Notes: generated from the letters alone by a model not told the origin. Positions 38,157 to 46,818 are shown, counted from the first letter of the stretch. The stretch is DNA of 64,000 bases from UBA1672 sp964352665 (GCA_964352665.1 CAYGSJ010000001.1:440982-504981), one strand, 5' to 3'. Program-made: numbers and translations.

Positions 38157-39281
38157 TTATGCCGCTTTAATGCGCTTATAAATCTTTTGCCATGCTTTTA
38201 AGAAAGCATCTACATCGCTTTCTTTCGTAGCCCAGCCCATTGATACACGCAAGGCACTTGATGCATTTTTTTCATCCACCCCCATGGCTTGTAAAGTAAC
38301 ACTAGGCTTTACACTGCCACTAGAGCACGCCGAACCATTGCTGACAGATATTTTCTCAAGATCAAACGACATAAGAAGGCTCTGTGTATTTGCGCCTGGA
38401 ACACTAAAAAAGCTTGTATTTGCAACGCGTTTTACGCTTTCACCATGCACTATTAGATCAGAAGAAATACCCTTTAATCCGCTTTCGAGCTTATCGCGCA
38501 ATACTTCAAGTGTTTTGTATGTGTCCAAGCCCGCCCTGGCAGCCTTTGCTGCCGCGCCAAAACCTGCAATTCCTGCAACATTTTCTGTGCCTGCCCGCGC
38601 TGCCTTTTCTTGTCCGCCTCCAAATAACAGGATAGGCGTCTGCCCGCAAAGCCCTAGCACAAGCGCACCTACGCCCTGTGGGCCGCCGATTTTATGCGAT
38701 GAAAGGGTTAAAAAATCAATCCCGTCTTGCTTTATATCAATATCCAGACGTCCCGCACCTTGCACCGCATCACAGTGAAACAAAGCTCCGTATTTATGCG
38801 CCAAAGCCGCAATTGACGGTATATCCTGAATAACACCGCTTTCATTATTCACATACATACAGGAAACAAGAGAAACCTTGTCTTCCCCTGACAGCATCTC
38901 TTCAAGCCTATCAAGCCGCACGCATCCATTTTCATCGACAGGGTATGTCTTGGTATTCGGCGTCGATTCAAGAACAGAAGGATGCTCGATTGATGATACT
39001 AATATCGTTTCAGATGGGTATTGCGCTGCAAAATGCTTAAGAACCGTATTATTGCCCTCGGTTGCGCCGCTATTAAAAATAACCTGATTTGCTTCTGCTC
39101 CCACCAAATTTGCTACATTTTGGCGAGAATCCTCTACGATTTTACGGCCCTCCCGACCGAAATAATGCACCGAAGACGCATTATAAGCCGTATCCTCTTG
39201 ATTCAAAAGAGAAATCATAATATCCCGCGCTTCTGACCTTAAAGGTGCACTCGCATTATAATCTAAATATATATTCGTCAT
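38157..39281 (-). CDS. Cysteine desulfurase (IscS/NifS class V aminotransferase)
   Basis: PLP enzyme that takes sulfur from cysteine for iron-sulfur clusters and thio-modified tRNA. Motifs are the N-terminal IYLDYNASAPL, the substrate-site SVLESTPN region after SSIEHP, the PLP lysine in LSSHKIGGPQGVGAL and the active-site Cys in NGSACSSGSVKPS. The ATG at 39281 is used; the longer frame starts with TTG and adds non-family residues. At 374 residues it is close to NifS-like enzymes found beside suf genes. With ferredoxin downstream, it may feed cluster assembly or MnmA. Confidence 0.92.
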   Translation of the reverse strand: MTNIYLDYNASAPLRSEARDIMISLLNQEDTAYNASSVHYFGREGRKIVEDSRQNVANLVGAEANQVIFNSGATEGNNTVLKHFAAQYPSETILVSSIEHPSVLESTPNTKTYPVDENGCVRLDRLEEMLSGEDKVSLVSCMYVNNESGVIQDIPSIAALAHKYGALFHCDAVQGAGRLDIDIKQDGIDFLTLSSHKIGGPQGVGALVLGLCGQTPILLFGGGQEKAARAGTENVAGIAGFGAAAKAARAGLDTYKTLEVLRDKLESGLKGISSDLIVHGESVKRVANTSFFSVPGANTQSLLMSFDLEKISVSNGSACSSGSVKPSVTLQAMGVDEKNASSALRVSMGWATKESDVDAFLKAWQKIYKRIKAA

Positions 39282-39450
39282 TATGCGCTCTACTATGGGA
39301 GTATCCACATTGTTTTTCAAGTACTTATACGAATTTTATGGACTTATTTTCATTTCTCTAATATAAAGCGGGGGCAATATGTATAAACAATGTGTGTGTT
39401 TTGCTTTTTGCATATGAAACTAGGTAACTGTATAAAAAAACGAGGTATGA

Positions 39451-40119
39451 ATGCCCGAGGTAATTCTCAGTGGGCCCGCTGGCCGTTTAGAAGGCCGCTA
39501 TTCCCATTCCAAAATTAAAAATGCACCACTTGCGTTAGTACTTCATCCGAACCCCCAGCATGGCGGAACGATGAACAATAAGATTACGCACGCGATGTTT
39601 CAAGCCATGGTCGCCCGTGGATTTTCGACTTTGCGCTTTAACTTCCGTGGTGTGGGTCGTTCCCAAGGAACATATGACGAAGGTGAAGGCGAACTAAGCG
39701 ATGCAGCTTCTGCGCTAGACTGGATGATGGAAATTAATCCAAATGCACCATATGTGTGGATTGCCGGATTTTCGTTTGGCGCATGGATAGGAATGCAGCT
39801 TTTGATGAGACGCCCTGAAATAGAAGGATTTATCTCTGTTGCGCCACCAGCACATACAGAAGACTTCGCGTTTCTTGCACCCTGCCCGACTTCTGGTCTG
39901 GTATTGCATGGTGAACGTGACGATATTATTCCAAAAGAATCCGTAGACGAATTCGTCGAGAAACTGCACATGCAAAAGGGTATTGATATCGACTATCGCC
40001 TTCTGCCTGGCGCTAATCACTTCTTCCATGACAATATTGATCTTTTGATTGAGCATGTGCATGACCACATGAACAAGGCAAAGGGCGGCGTGGAAGTACC
40101 TGTGAAGGTCGCTGCATAA
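39451..40119 (+). CDS. Alpha/beta hydrolase (COG2945-like)
   Basis: 222 residues. Core signatures are LALVLHPNPQHGGTMNNK (oxyanion region), LRFNFRGVGRSQGTYDEG, the nucleophile elbow GFSFGA (Ser near residue 109) and a late LPGANHFFHDN with the catalytic His. No signal peptide. The substrate is not known for this group. GAGG lies five bases before the ATG, and a strong terminator follows. Confidence 0.88.
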   Translation: MPEVILSGPAGRLEGRYSHSKIKNAPLALVLHPNPQHGGTMNNKITHAMFQAMVARGFSTLRFNFRGVGRSQGTYDEGEGELSDAASALDWMMEINPNAPYVWIAGFSFGAWIGMQLLMRRPEIEGFISVAPPAHTEDFAFLAPCPTSGLVLHGERDDIIPKESVDEFVEKLHMQKGIDIDYRLLPGANHFFHDNIDLLIEHVHDHMNKAKGGVEVPVKVAA

Positions 40120-40151
40120 TCTTAGTAAAGTACTTAAAAACATATAGAATC

Positions 40152-40173
40152 AGGGGCACACGCCCCTTTTTTT
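40152..40173 (+). terminator. Intrinsic terminator after the alpha/beta hydrolase gene
   Basis: Stem AGGGGC/GCCCCT around an ACAC loop, followed by seven T residues: a textbook rho-independent terminator. Confidence 0.92.
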
Positions 40174-40231
40174 GTGTTTTTCAGCACATTTATGGTATGA
40201 TTTGGATAACTAATTAAGAAGGTATAAAACG

Positions 40232-40444
40232 ATGGATACAGATTTAAAACAGCGGGCTTTAGAGCGCATTGCCGAATTAAGAGCAACCTTTAGCCCAACT
40301 GCCGGTGTCGGCATGGTAGATGGCCCAACTGTAGGCGAAAATCATGATGATCACAGAGCCAATATCTCTGCACTACAAGCTGTTGCTGATGGCGGTGAAG
40401 TCAACGATACCGCCGCATGGCTACTTGGCTTGGATCACGACTAA
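40232..40444 (+). CDS. Small uncharacterised acidic protein
   Basis: 70 residues; not recognised. It starts with a short helix (LKQRALERIAELRATF), then a Gly/Asp-rich middle and the end AAWLLGLDHD. It has its own ATG with GAAGG upstream, lies after a strong terminator and is convergent with ahpD, so it is a single-gene unit. No targeting signal is visible. Confidence 0.6.
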   Translation: MDTDLKQRALERIAELRATFSPTAGVGMVDGPTVGENHDDHRANISALQAVADGGEVNDTAAWLLGLDHD

Positions 40445-40466
40445 CCAGACCTCGTTACCTTAAGCC

Positions 40467-41018
40467 CTAGGCTGCTTGCGCCAAATCACTGCGCATGGCT
40501 TGTTCACCGCTTATTATAGCAGACACAGCATGAATAACCGATGCAATACGTACCGATGTTTGGACCTGCTCCGACGACACACCATGACTTCTCAGTTTCT
40601 TTTCGTGCGAATCTATGCATGCACCGCAGCCATTAATCACTGAAACAGCAGTACACCACAAATCAAAATCCACAGCATCAACACCGGGTTTTGCAATAAT
40701 GCTCATACGCAATTTCGCAGGAAGTGTCTGATAAACAGGATCTGATGAAAGATACAAAAAGCGGTAATAGATATTAGTCATCGCCATAATAGATGCCGCC
40801 GCTTTTGCCGCCGTCATTTCTTCTTCTGTCATGTGGTTTGTTGCTTCTGCCTGAATGGCCTGAATGACAGCATCATTTTTCGTGGCCAAGGCCGTGGCTA
40901 AAAATGTTCCCCATAACTGCGCAGGGCTTAGCGTTTCATCTGTTGCCAGAGAAGACAAGTTCAGCTTAATATCCTTCGCGTAATCCGGTATTGTGTCTTT
41001 TAACGCTTCTATCGACAT
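40467..41018 (-). CDS. ahpD: Alkyl hydroperoxide reductase AhpD
   Basis: Carboxymuconolactone-decarboxylase-fold disulfide reductase that regenerates AhpC. The active site VINGCGACIDSHEKKL carries the CxxC pair and the downstream His. The start at 41018 is chosen because AGGAG lies seven bases upstream and family members begin MSIEALKD; the ATG at 41024 would sit one base from the ribosome site. 183 residues is normal. It is the last gene of the ahpC-nitroreductase-ahpD block. No ahpF is present, consistent with AhpD as the reductant. Confidence 0.93.
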   Translation of the reverse strand: MSIEALKDTIPDYAKDIKLNLSSLATDETLSPAQLWGTFLATALATKNDAVIQAIQAEATNHMTEEEMTAAKAAASIMAMTNIYYRFLYLSSDPVYQTLPAKLRMSIIAKPGVDAVDFDLWCTAVSVINGCGACIDSHEKKLRSHGVSSEQVQTSVRIASVIHAVSAIISGEQAMRSDLAQAA

Positions 41019-41029
41019 AGTCATACTCC

Positions 41030-41635
41030 TTATTTGAATGAATTTAAGATAACGGCTTCATCATAATCGATAGAGCCACCACGGGATTTAGCAGGCTGTG
41101 CGGCCTTACCAACCGTTAGCATCATGCCGATCACATGGTCTTCCGGCAGGTTTATAATTTTGGCCATCTCATCCTGATCAAACCCGATCATCGGGCATGA
41201 ATCATAGCCCATTTCTTTGGCCGCCAGCATAAGGCTTTGTGCAGCAATTCCAACACTACGCATGGCTTCATCACGCTGCATCCACTCCCTGCCCTCATAA
41301 AATGGGCGGATCATAGGGACCAGAATATCCTGCGCTTCCTTTGGAGCATTGCTCCAATACCGCTCGGGATTTTTATCCCATGACTTCACATCTGCACATA
41401 AAAGCAAAAGAAGAGAAGCGTCTGTAACCTGCGCCTGTCCCCATGCTGCTTCTCTTGCTTGTTTGCGTTTGTCCTTGTCTATAATCGCAACGAAACGCCA
41501 GTTTTGAATGTTAAACGATGTTGGTGCATGCATGGCAAGCTCCATCAGCGCCTTAAACTCTGCCTCCGGCATTTCATGGGAAGGGTCAAAGTGTTTAACC
41601 GCTCTACGCTCTTTTATGGCCTGTGATACAATCAT
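41030..41635 (-). CDS. Nitroreductase-family flavoprotein
   Basis: FMN-dependent oxidoreductase of 201 residues. It shows IKERRAVKHFDPSHEMP near the start, the FMN-binding HAPTSFNIQNWRF (about residues 34-46) and SIDYDEAV at the end. The substrate is unknown. It sits between ahpC and ahpD, so it may share the peroxide response. A hairpin lies between it and ahpC, so its expression may be lower than that of ahpC. Confidence 0.9.
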   Translation of the reverse strand: MIVSQAIKERRAVKHFDPSHEMPEAEFKALMELAMHAPTSFNIQNWRFVAIIDKDKRKQAREAAWGQAQVTDASLLLLLCADVKSWDKNPERYWSNAPKEAQDILVPMIRPFYEGREWMQRDEAMRSVGIAAQSLMLAAKEMGYDSCPMIGFDQDEMAKIINLPEDHVIGMMLTVGKAAQPAKSRGGSIDYDEAVILNSFK

Positions 41636-41660
41636 TGTTTTCCCCTGTCGGTAAAGTTTT

Positions 41661-41698
41661 TAAAAGAGTGGCCGGAATCTACAAAAACCGGCCACGCT
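41661..41698 (-). terminator. Hairpin terminator/attenuator between ahpC and the nitroreductase gene
   Basis: Perfect 8-bp stem GTGGCCGG/CCGGCCAC (41668-41675 and 41688-41695) with a 12-base loop. On the minus strand it is followed by TCTTTT. It probably ends most ahpC transcripts, with some read-through. Confidence 0.75.
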
Positions 41699-41713
41699 TC
41701 GCCGTATGCTGTG

Positions 41714-42295
41714 TTAAGCAGCCATTTTCTGTGCTTCTTGCGAGACATTGATGGTGTCACCGCCGGCTGGGCGGTTACACGGGCACAGTTCATCTGACTG
41801 TAGAGCATCAAGGATACGTAATGTTTCCTTTGGGTTACGGCCGACATTCAAACCGTTTACAGATACATGCTGGATCACGTTATGTGGATCAACAATATAA
41901 GTTGCGCGAAGGGCGACACCTGCCTGTGGCTCACGAATACCAAGCGCATCAATCAATGATCCGTTAGTGTCCGCAAACGACCACTGACCAAGGCTTTTCA
42001 GCTCTGAATGTTCGCGGCGCCATGCAAGTTTACAAAATTCATTATCTGTCGAGCCACCAAGAACCACACAATCGCGGTCTTCGAAGTCGCTGTTTAGCTT
42101 GGCAAACTCAACGATTTCTGTTGGGCAAATAAATGTAAAGTCTTTCGGATAGAAGAAAAACACCTTCCACTTCCCTTCGAAACTATTTTCCGTGATTGGC
42201 TCAAACGCGCTCTCACCGTTCTCTTCATGTACATTAAACCCGGGTTTTACGCCTGTTATTTCGAATTCAGGGAGTTGATCTCCGATACCTAGCAT
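41714..42295 (-). CDS. ahpC: Peroxiredoxin AhpC
   Basis: Typical 2-Cys peroxiredoxin that reduces hydroperoxides. The peroxidatic Cys57 is in KDFTFICPTEI and the resolving Cys in DELCPCN near the C-terminus. The sequence (WRREHSELKSLGQW, VGRNPKETLRILDALQSDELC) resembles mycobacterial AhpC, which is also reduced by AhpD. The start at 42295 has GGAG seven bases upstream; the frame is open further (to 42376) but this part looks like a leader. It is divergent from oxyR, with a shared palindromic operator. Confidence 0.93.
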   Translation of the reverse strand: MLGIGDQLPEFEITGVKPGFNVHEENGESAFEPITENSFEGKWKVFFFYPKDFTFICPTEIVEFAKLNSDFEDRDCVVLGGSTDNEFCKLAWRREHSELKSLGQWSFADTNGSLIDALGIREPQAGVALRATYIVDPHNVIQHVSVNGLNVGRNPKETLRILDALQSDELCPCNRPAGGDTINVSQEAQKMAA

Positions 42296-42380
42296 TGCTG
42301 TCTCCATTTTTAAAATTGTTGTTTGTGAAAAGGAGCATGCAAGATTCTTGGGCCCAAATCCAATGGATAATTCCATTTTT

Positions 42381-42403
42381 TAGTATAGATTTTTTCTATA
42401 CTA
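42381..42403. promoter_or_regulatory. OxyR-type operator in the ahpC-oxyR intergenic region
   Basis: Perfect inverted repeat TAGTATAG-N7-CTATACTA. Its core ATAG-N7-CTAT is the known OxyR half-site arrangement and also holds the general LysR T-N11-A form. A TATGAT hexamer at 42417-42422, 17 bases after a poor -35 inside the palindrome, would place the oxyR transcript start only a few bases before its ATG. OxyR bound here could repress oxyR while activating ahpC. Confidence 0.8.
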
Positions 42404-42434
42404 ATTTTGAATTATCTATGATATTTTCTATATT

Positions 42435-43322
42435 ATGAGCCGACCAACTTTACGCCAATTTGAATATCTGATCGCCCTTGATGATGAAAAATCATTTCTG
42501 GCCGCATCGCAAAAATGCAATGTCACACAACCGACATTAAGTGCCGGCATTCGTGAATTGGAAGATGCGCTGGAGCAGCCCCTTGTTAATCGTGGAAACA
42601 GGAAAAATATAACCCTGACTGCCTTTGGCAGTGAGGTGGTGCAGGACGCACGGAAAATTATGCGCGACACAGAAAAAGTCATGACGCGGGCAAAGCATTT
42701 GAAGGCGCCATTGACCGGACCGCTTCGCATGGGTGTTATCCCGACCATTGCCCCTTATTTCCTGCCCGATATTTTACCTGCGATCCAAAGAAATTTTCCG
42801 GCGCTGGAATTACAATTGCACGAAGATTTAAGTGAACGGCTTGTTGATCAGTGCCAGAAGGATATGCTGGACGTTATATTAATGGCCTTTCCCTATGACA
42901 CCCCCGCCTTGACGCAAATGTTTTTGTTTGAAGAGCCCTTTGCCCTTGCGTGCCCGAAAGGACAGGAACCGCCGCGCAAATCAATAAGCATTGTAGAATT
43001 GGAAACCAAGGAACTGTTACTGCTTGATGATGGTCATTGCCTGAGCGACCATGCCATTGCCGCGTGCGGCCTGCAGAAACCCTCCAAAAGCAAAGCCTAT
43101 AGCGCAACATCATTGCAGACACTGATCCAGATGGTCAGCCATAATTACGGCATGACTTTATTGCCCGAGATGGCGACTTATTCAGGGCATATCCCGAAAA
43201 ACGTATCTATTGTGCCGTTCCGCAAACCCAAACCCACACGAAAAATAGGCATTGCCTGGCGACGGGGACACCCTCGGCGCAAAGAGTTCGAGGATTTAGG
43301 CAAAATCATGCTTAATACTTAA
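42435..43322 (+). CDS. oxyR: LysR-family peroxide regulator OxyR
   Basis: 295 residues. The N-terminal helix-turn-helix (RQFEYLIALDDEKSFLAASQ, then VTQPTLSAGIRELE) is followed by the LysR substrate domain. The redox pair is present: C202 and C211 in GHCLSDHAIAACG, with the same nine-residue spacing as C199/C208 of E. coli OxyR. It would sense peroxide by forming a disulfide and then activate ahpC. No Shine-Dalgarno is visible before the ATG, so the mRNA may be nearly leaderless. Confidence 0.93.
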   Translation: MSRPTLRQFEYLIALDDEKSFLAASQKCNVTQPTLSAGIRELEDALEQPLVNRGNRKNITLTAFGSEVVQDARKIMRDTEKVMTRAKHLKAPLTGPLRMGVIPTIAPYFLPDILPAIQRNFPALELQLHEDLSERLVDQCQKDMLDVILMAFPYDTPALTQMFLFEEPFALACPKGQEPPRKSISIVELETKELLLLDDGHCLSDHAIAACGLQKPSKSKAYSATSLQTLIQMVSHNYGMTLLPEMATYSGHIPKNVSIVPFRKPKPTRKIGIAWRRGHPRRKEFEDLGKIMLNT

Positions 43323-43406
43323 GGTATTCAAAAATATCAATTTTCTTGCTTATTATGTCAACATAAAGTATAAAACGCACTTGGGTTGATAAGAAATAAA
43401 AGAAAA

Positions 43407-44177
43407 ATGGTACCACTAAATCAAAAAGCAAAATATAGCGCTCTTGTGGCAAGTCGGCTTGCCGAGGTTGGCTTAACGGCCAATCAGGTTGACAGAGTGC
43501 ATCCCAAATTAATGCAAGCGCTGGAATTCCTACGCAATCCGCCCCCACTTGATTCCGGTCACTTCAATTATAGACAAACAGTTTTAGAGGCCGCCAGATT
43601 GCTGGACATTACGGCAGCCCGCCTTATAAGCGCCGCCGTTAGGCAGGACAATCTTTTCAGACAACCCGCAAAAGTAACCGACGAGAAAGTCACGCGTGCC
43701 GCAGAATTGATCGGCGTTGAAAAAGCAGAGTATGTAGAGGCAGCTCTCAGAACTCCCACCCTTTTTTACCGAGACCCCGAAGTTATCGCTGGTCACGCCC
43801 GCAAAATGGATAGTTTTGCAGAAAAAAAGTATGTCCCGCCTAATGTTCGGGAATATTACATGCGTAACTCCGCCATGCTGGCGCTTGGAGATGATAATTT
43901 TGCCTTGAGAGAAGCCTTTGCAGCGCACACAGGCTGGCGCAATGACACAACATACGCATTGCTGCGCACGAGTAGAAGTGAAATACAAAATCAATTTCTC
44001 CGGGCACTTGGACATGACCCCTTACAAAAAACAGTTTCAGTACCAAGACCTACCGGCGATTTTGCAGAAGCAGCAGAAGGAAAGCAGGCCTTACTTCTAA
44101 TACGAGGGTTAGAAGAAGGCTGGTTCAAAGGCTATACCTATGATCCCGAGCCAGAAGACGGCATGGTCCCTGCCTAA
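43407..44177 (+). CDS. Unrecognised helical-repeat protein with mTERF-like units
   Basis: 256 residues from the ATG at 43407 (a TTG at 43386 is also in frame). Residues 62-97 and 98-133 align as two 36-residue repeats, compare AARLLDITAARLISAAVRQ with AAELIGVEKAEYVEAALRT; each then has LF, a short turn and a closing Val. The P.LF.. turn recalls mTERF-type and other alpha-solenoid repeats. A weaker first copy may lie at residues 12-50. The C-terminal half is not repetitive. No signal or membrane segment. Binding of nucleic acid or protein is possible, but nothing here proves it. Confidence 0.72.
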   Translation: MVPLNQKAKYSALVASRLAEVGLTANQVDRVHPKLMQALEFLRNPPPLDSGHFNYRQTVLEAARLLDITAARLISAAVRQDNLFRQPAKVTDEKVTRAAELIGVEKAEYVEAALRTPTLFYRDPEVIAGHARKMDSFAEKKYVPPNVREYYMRNSAMLALGDDNFALREAFAAHTGWRNDTTYALLRTSRSEIQNQFLRALGHDPLQKTVSVPRPTGDFAEAAEGKQALLLIRGLEEGWFKGYTYDPEPEDGMVPA

Positions 44178-44220
44178 GTAAAAACTTGAAGTTCATCGAG
44201 CCATACGATAAAAGATCAAC

Positions 44221-45135
44221 ATGAGCAAAAACACCTATAAAATCGCGGCGCTATACCGTTTTGTGGCTGTTGAAGATATCCCTGCGATGCGCAAGGCGAT
44301 ACAGGATTTTGATGCCCTGTTGAAAGCCAAAGACGGCGAAGGCATGTGCGGCACGCTTTTACTGGCCCCTGAAGGGATTAACGGCACAATTGGCGCGCAA
44401 GAGGCCACATTGGATGCAATGATCGATTTTCTGGATGAGCAGCTCGGCATTCGTCAGGGAGAATTGAAGTATTCCTATGCCTCTAAAACCCCGTTCAACC
44501 GTTTCAAGGTGCGCCCGAAGAAAGAGCTTATAACCCTTCGCAGGCCCGAGGCTGATCCTACAAAAGTAGTTGGCACCTATGTGGAGCCGCAAGACTGGAA
44601 TGATTTAATCAATGACCCCGATGTTGTTCTGGTCGACACACGCAATGAATATGAAACCCGCGTTGGTATTTTCGAGGGCGCGATTGACCCGAATATGGAG
44701 GTTTTTACCGAATTTCCAGAATGGGTTGAACAAAATCTGGACCCCGCCAAGGACAAGAAAATTGCAATGTTTTGCACCGGTGGTATTCGGTGCGAGAAGG
44801 CCAGTTCCTATATGTTGGCCCATGGGTTTGAAAATTTATATCACCTGAAGGGCGGGATTTTGAAATATCTTGAAACCGTTCCGGCCGATGAAAGTAAATG
44901 GAAGGGCGAGTGTTTTGTTTTTGATAAACGCGTTTCTGTTGGACATGAAATGAAGGAAGGCGACTGGACCATCTGTCATGCCTGCCGCGAACCGTTGTCG
45001 CTAGAGGAGACAAAAAAGGACTCTTACGAGAAGGGGATTTCCTGTCATCGCTGTATCGATAATTTAACGCCTGATCGTGAAAAATCTCTCCGCCAGCGTC
45101 AAAAACATTATGAAGAACGCTTTGGCGACGCCTAA
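44221..45135 (+). CDS. trhO: tRNA uridine(34) hydroxylase TrhO (YceA)
   Basis: Oxygen-dependent enzyme that makes 5-hydroxyuridine at the tRNA wobble position. It has an N-terminal acylphosphatase-like part (LLAPEGINGTIGA near residue 43) and a rhodanese domain with the active Cys in FCTGGIRCEKASSYML (about residue 185). A C-terminal Cys-rich part (CHACREPL, SCHRCID) could bind a metal. 304 residues is normal. It stands 43 bases after the repeat-protein gene on the same strand. Confidence 0.94.
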   Translation: MSKNTYKIAALYRFVAVEDIPAMRKAIQDFDALLKAKDGEGMCGTLLLAPEGINGTIGAQEATLDAMIDFLDEQLGIRQGELKYSYASKTPFNRFKVRPKKELITLRRPEADPTKVVGTYVEPQDWNDLINDPDVVLVDTRNEYETRVGIFEGAIDPNMEVFTEFPEWVEQNLDPAKDKKIAMFCTGGIRCEKASSYMLAHGFENLYHLKGGILKYLETVPADESKWKGECFVFDKRVSVGHEMKEGDWTICHACREPLSLEETKKDSYEKGISCHRCIDNLTPDREKSLRQRQKHYEERFGDA

Positions 45136-45224
45136 CACCCCTGCGAATCATATATTCGAAACGGTTAGACTTGGTTAAACTTTAAAATTCAATTTATAAC
45201 ACTGATATATTTATATTTTTCATT

Positions 45225-45863
45225 ATGAGTACAGACCCGATTCTCTATTCTTTTAGACGCTGCCCCTATGCTATGCGGGGCAGAATGGCACTATTGCAGG
45301 CCAAAATCAGGTGTGAGCACCGTGAAATAGTATTACGCGACAAGCCGGAACATATGCTGGCAGTTTCACCGAAGGGGACCGTACCCACACTCCTCCTTCC
45401 CGATGGACGGGTGATTGACGAGAGTCTCGACATTATGATGTGGGCACTGAGCCATAACGACCCCGACGCGTGGCTTGAGGGTGCACGCAGTGATATGATG
45501 CACCTGATAGAGCGCAATGACACCACATTCAAAAAAGCGCTGGATCGCTACAAATATCCCGGCAGATATCCGGATGAGGATTGCGGCAACGCCCGCGAAG
45601 ACGGGGTGATAATACTCGATGATCTAAATGCCCGTATCGAACAAAATGGATACTTATCCGGCGATAAAAAGACGCTGGCCGACATTGCGATCTTTCCGTT
45701 TGTACGGCAATTTGCACATGTTGATCGCGACTGGTTTTTTACCTTACCACTCGCACCACTTCAGACGTGGCTTGAAGAAAACCTTGTAAGTGAGGTATTT
45801 GTTTCTGCGATGAAAAAATTTGAAATATGGGCACCTGATTCGGAGGTAACATACAATTATTAA
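45225..45863 (+). CDS. Glutathione S-transferase family protein
   Basis: 212 residues. The N-terminal thioredoxin-like domain starts ILYSFRRCPYAMRGRMAL, with Cys at about residue 14 in the glutaredoxin-2/omega-like CPYAMR position. PKGTVPTLLLPDGRVIDESL holds the cis-Pro and the glutathione-binding Glu/Ser. The helical C-terminal domain includes KKTLADIAIFPFVRQF. The Cys active site suggests thiol-transfer chemistry rather than conjugation. It is a single gene, convergent with the metal-sensor operon. Confidence 0.9.
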   Translation: MSTDPILYSFRRCPYAMRGRMALLQAKIRCEHREIVLRDKPEHMLAVSPKGTVPTLLLPDGRVIDESLDIMMWALSHNDPDAWLEGARSDMMHLIERNDTTFKKALDRYKYPGRYPDEDCGNAREDGVIILDDLNARIEQNGYLSGDKKTLADIAIFPFVRQFAHVDRDWFFTLPLAPLQTWLEENLVSEVFVSAMKKFEIWAPDSEVTYNY

Positions 45864-45937
45864 CTTAGTAAAATCAGCCCGTTACTTGATTTAATTAAAT
45901 CGGTAGTATAAGTTTTGAATTGGCCAATAATAGCCGT

Positions 45938-46480
45938 TTAATCCTCGAGTCGATCCGTGTGTTTATCCCTTTTCTTGTCTGTTACCTGCTCTTTTTTGCT
46001 GTCCGTTTTATGATCGGTTTTGCCGTCCCCCCTCTTCCATTTCCTGTGGTCTTGACTGCCGATAATAACAGAGGTGACACGCTTCCCTAATTTCTCCCGA
46101 TCTTCTTTTGGAAGCTTTAGTGCAAGCTCCTTAAAGGTCTCCAACTTATGATAAGCGATCTTTGTGCTGACCTGTCTGAGATCTTCCGCCGCGGCCGCAT
46201 AACGGACCGGATCAAATTCTTCGGCGGTGTAAGCGTCTTCGAGCACTTTTCTCTTTTGTTGTGCTTCTTTGAACAACGCCCTGACCTCTCCGCTCTTCCC
46301 CTTAAAGGTTTCACGCACCAAATCGCGTGAATCAGGCTGGAGTTGATCACGTAATTCCCGCACTGGATGTTTGTAGTCACCGTGCATACTGTGACGATAG
46401 GCACTTCCTGCCAGAGTCCCTAGCAGCAAAAAATTGCTTAACAGGGAAATGGTGAGAATGATTTTTGCGTTTCTGCTCAT
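45938..46480 (-). CDS. Periplasmic heavy-metal sensor/resistance protein (CnrX-ZraP-like)
   Basis: 180 residues. One N-terminal membrane anchor (residues 7-27, LTISLLSNFLLLGTLAG) and a periplasmic four-helix-type domain with FKEAQQKRKVLEDAYTAEEF and a later PKEDREKLGKRV. This pattern fits the Metal_resist family. The tail is highly charged (Lys, Asp, His, Glu) and could bind metal. It overlaps the anti-sigma-like gene by four bases, so it is part of the sigma operon and probably senses the signal that frees the sigma factor. Confidence 0.82.
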   Translation of the reverse strand: MSRNAKIILTISLLSNFLLLGTLAGSAYRHSMHGDYKHPVRELRDQLQPDSRDLVRETFKGKSGEVRALFKEAQQKRKVLEDAYTAEEFDPVRYAAAAEDLRQVSTKIAYHKLETFKELALKLPKEDREKLGKRVTSVIIGSQDHRKWKRGDGKTDHKTDSKKEQVTDKKRDKHTDRLED

Positions 46481-46818
46481 AGTACTTCTCCATAATCTAA
46501 ATCCTCTGCGACGAGGAAATACTCTGCGACGACTTGATCGCCCAATAGCTCTGTATCATCTGGCGGGAAAATGCTGTTGACCGGATACATGCCTATATAG
46601 GCGCCAATTACCATCATGGCGATCATCAGGGCAATGGGCTGTGGTATTAAAAACTGATCAAAAAGCGTTTGTATAAGTCCTTTCAGATCAAAGCTTTCCC
46701 TATTTTGTGCCTGCGTCTCCCTTGCCGCACGCTCAATAATACGATGCGCGAGATTGCTGCGCATTTCCGGTACGGCACGCGTATTGAGAATATCATCAAG
46801 TTTATCAGTGTGATCCAT
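46477..46818 (-). CDS. Small single-pass membrane protein, probable anti-sigma factor
   Basis: 113 residues. A cytoplasmic part of about 55 residues (DILNTRAVPEMRSNLAHRII) is followed by a membrane helix at about residues 62-82 and a short acidic periplasmic end. Its start overlaps the ECF sigma gene by 14 bases, and its end overlaps the metal-sensor gene by 4. Such sigma/anti-sigma/metal-sensor sets are known from Cnr-type systems. No zinc HxxxCxxC motif is present, so it is not a ZAS-type anti-sigma. The role is inferred from context. Confidence 0.7.
   Translation of the reverse strand: MDHTDKLDDILNTRAVPEMRSNLAHRIIERAARETQAQNRESFDLKGLIQTLFDQFLIPQPIALMIAMMVIGAYIGMYPVNSIFPPDDTELLGDQVVAEYFLVAEDLDYGEVL

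Noticed and set aside
44577..45151. Long antisense frames over trhO
   Set aside because: They result from the higher GC of this conserved gene; the plus-strand protein has all family motifs.
45888..45901. 14-base perfect palindrome GATTTAATTAAATC between converging genes
   Set aside because: All-AT core and no T tract; it is more likely chance in an AT-rich gap than a terminator or operator.
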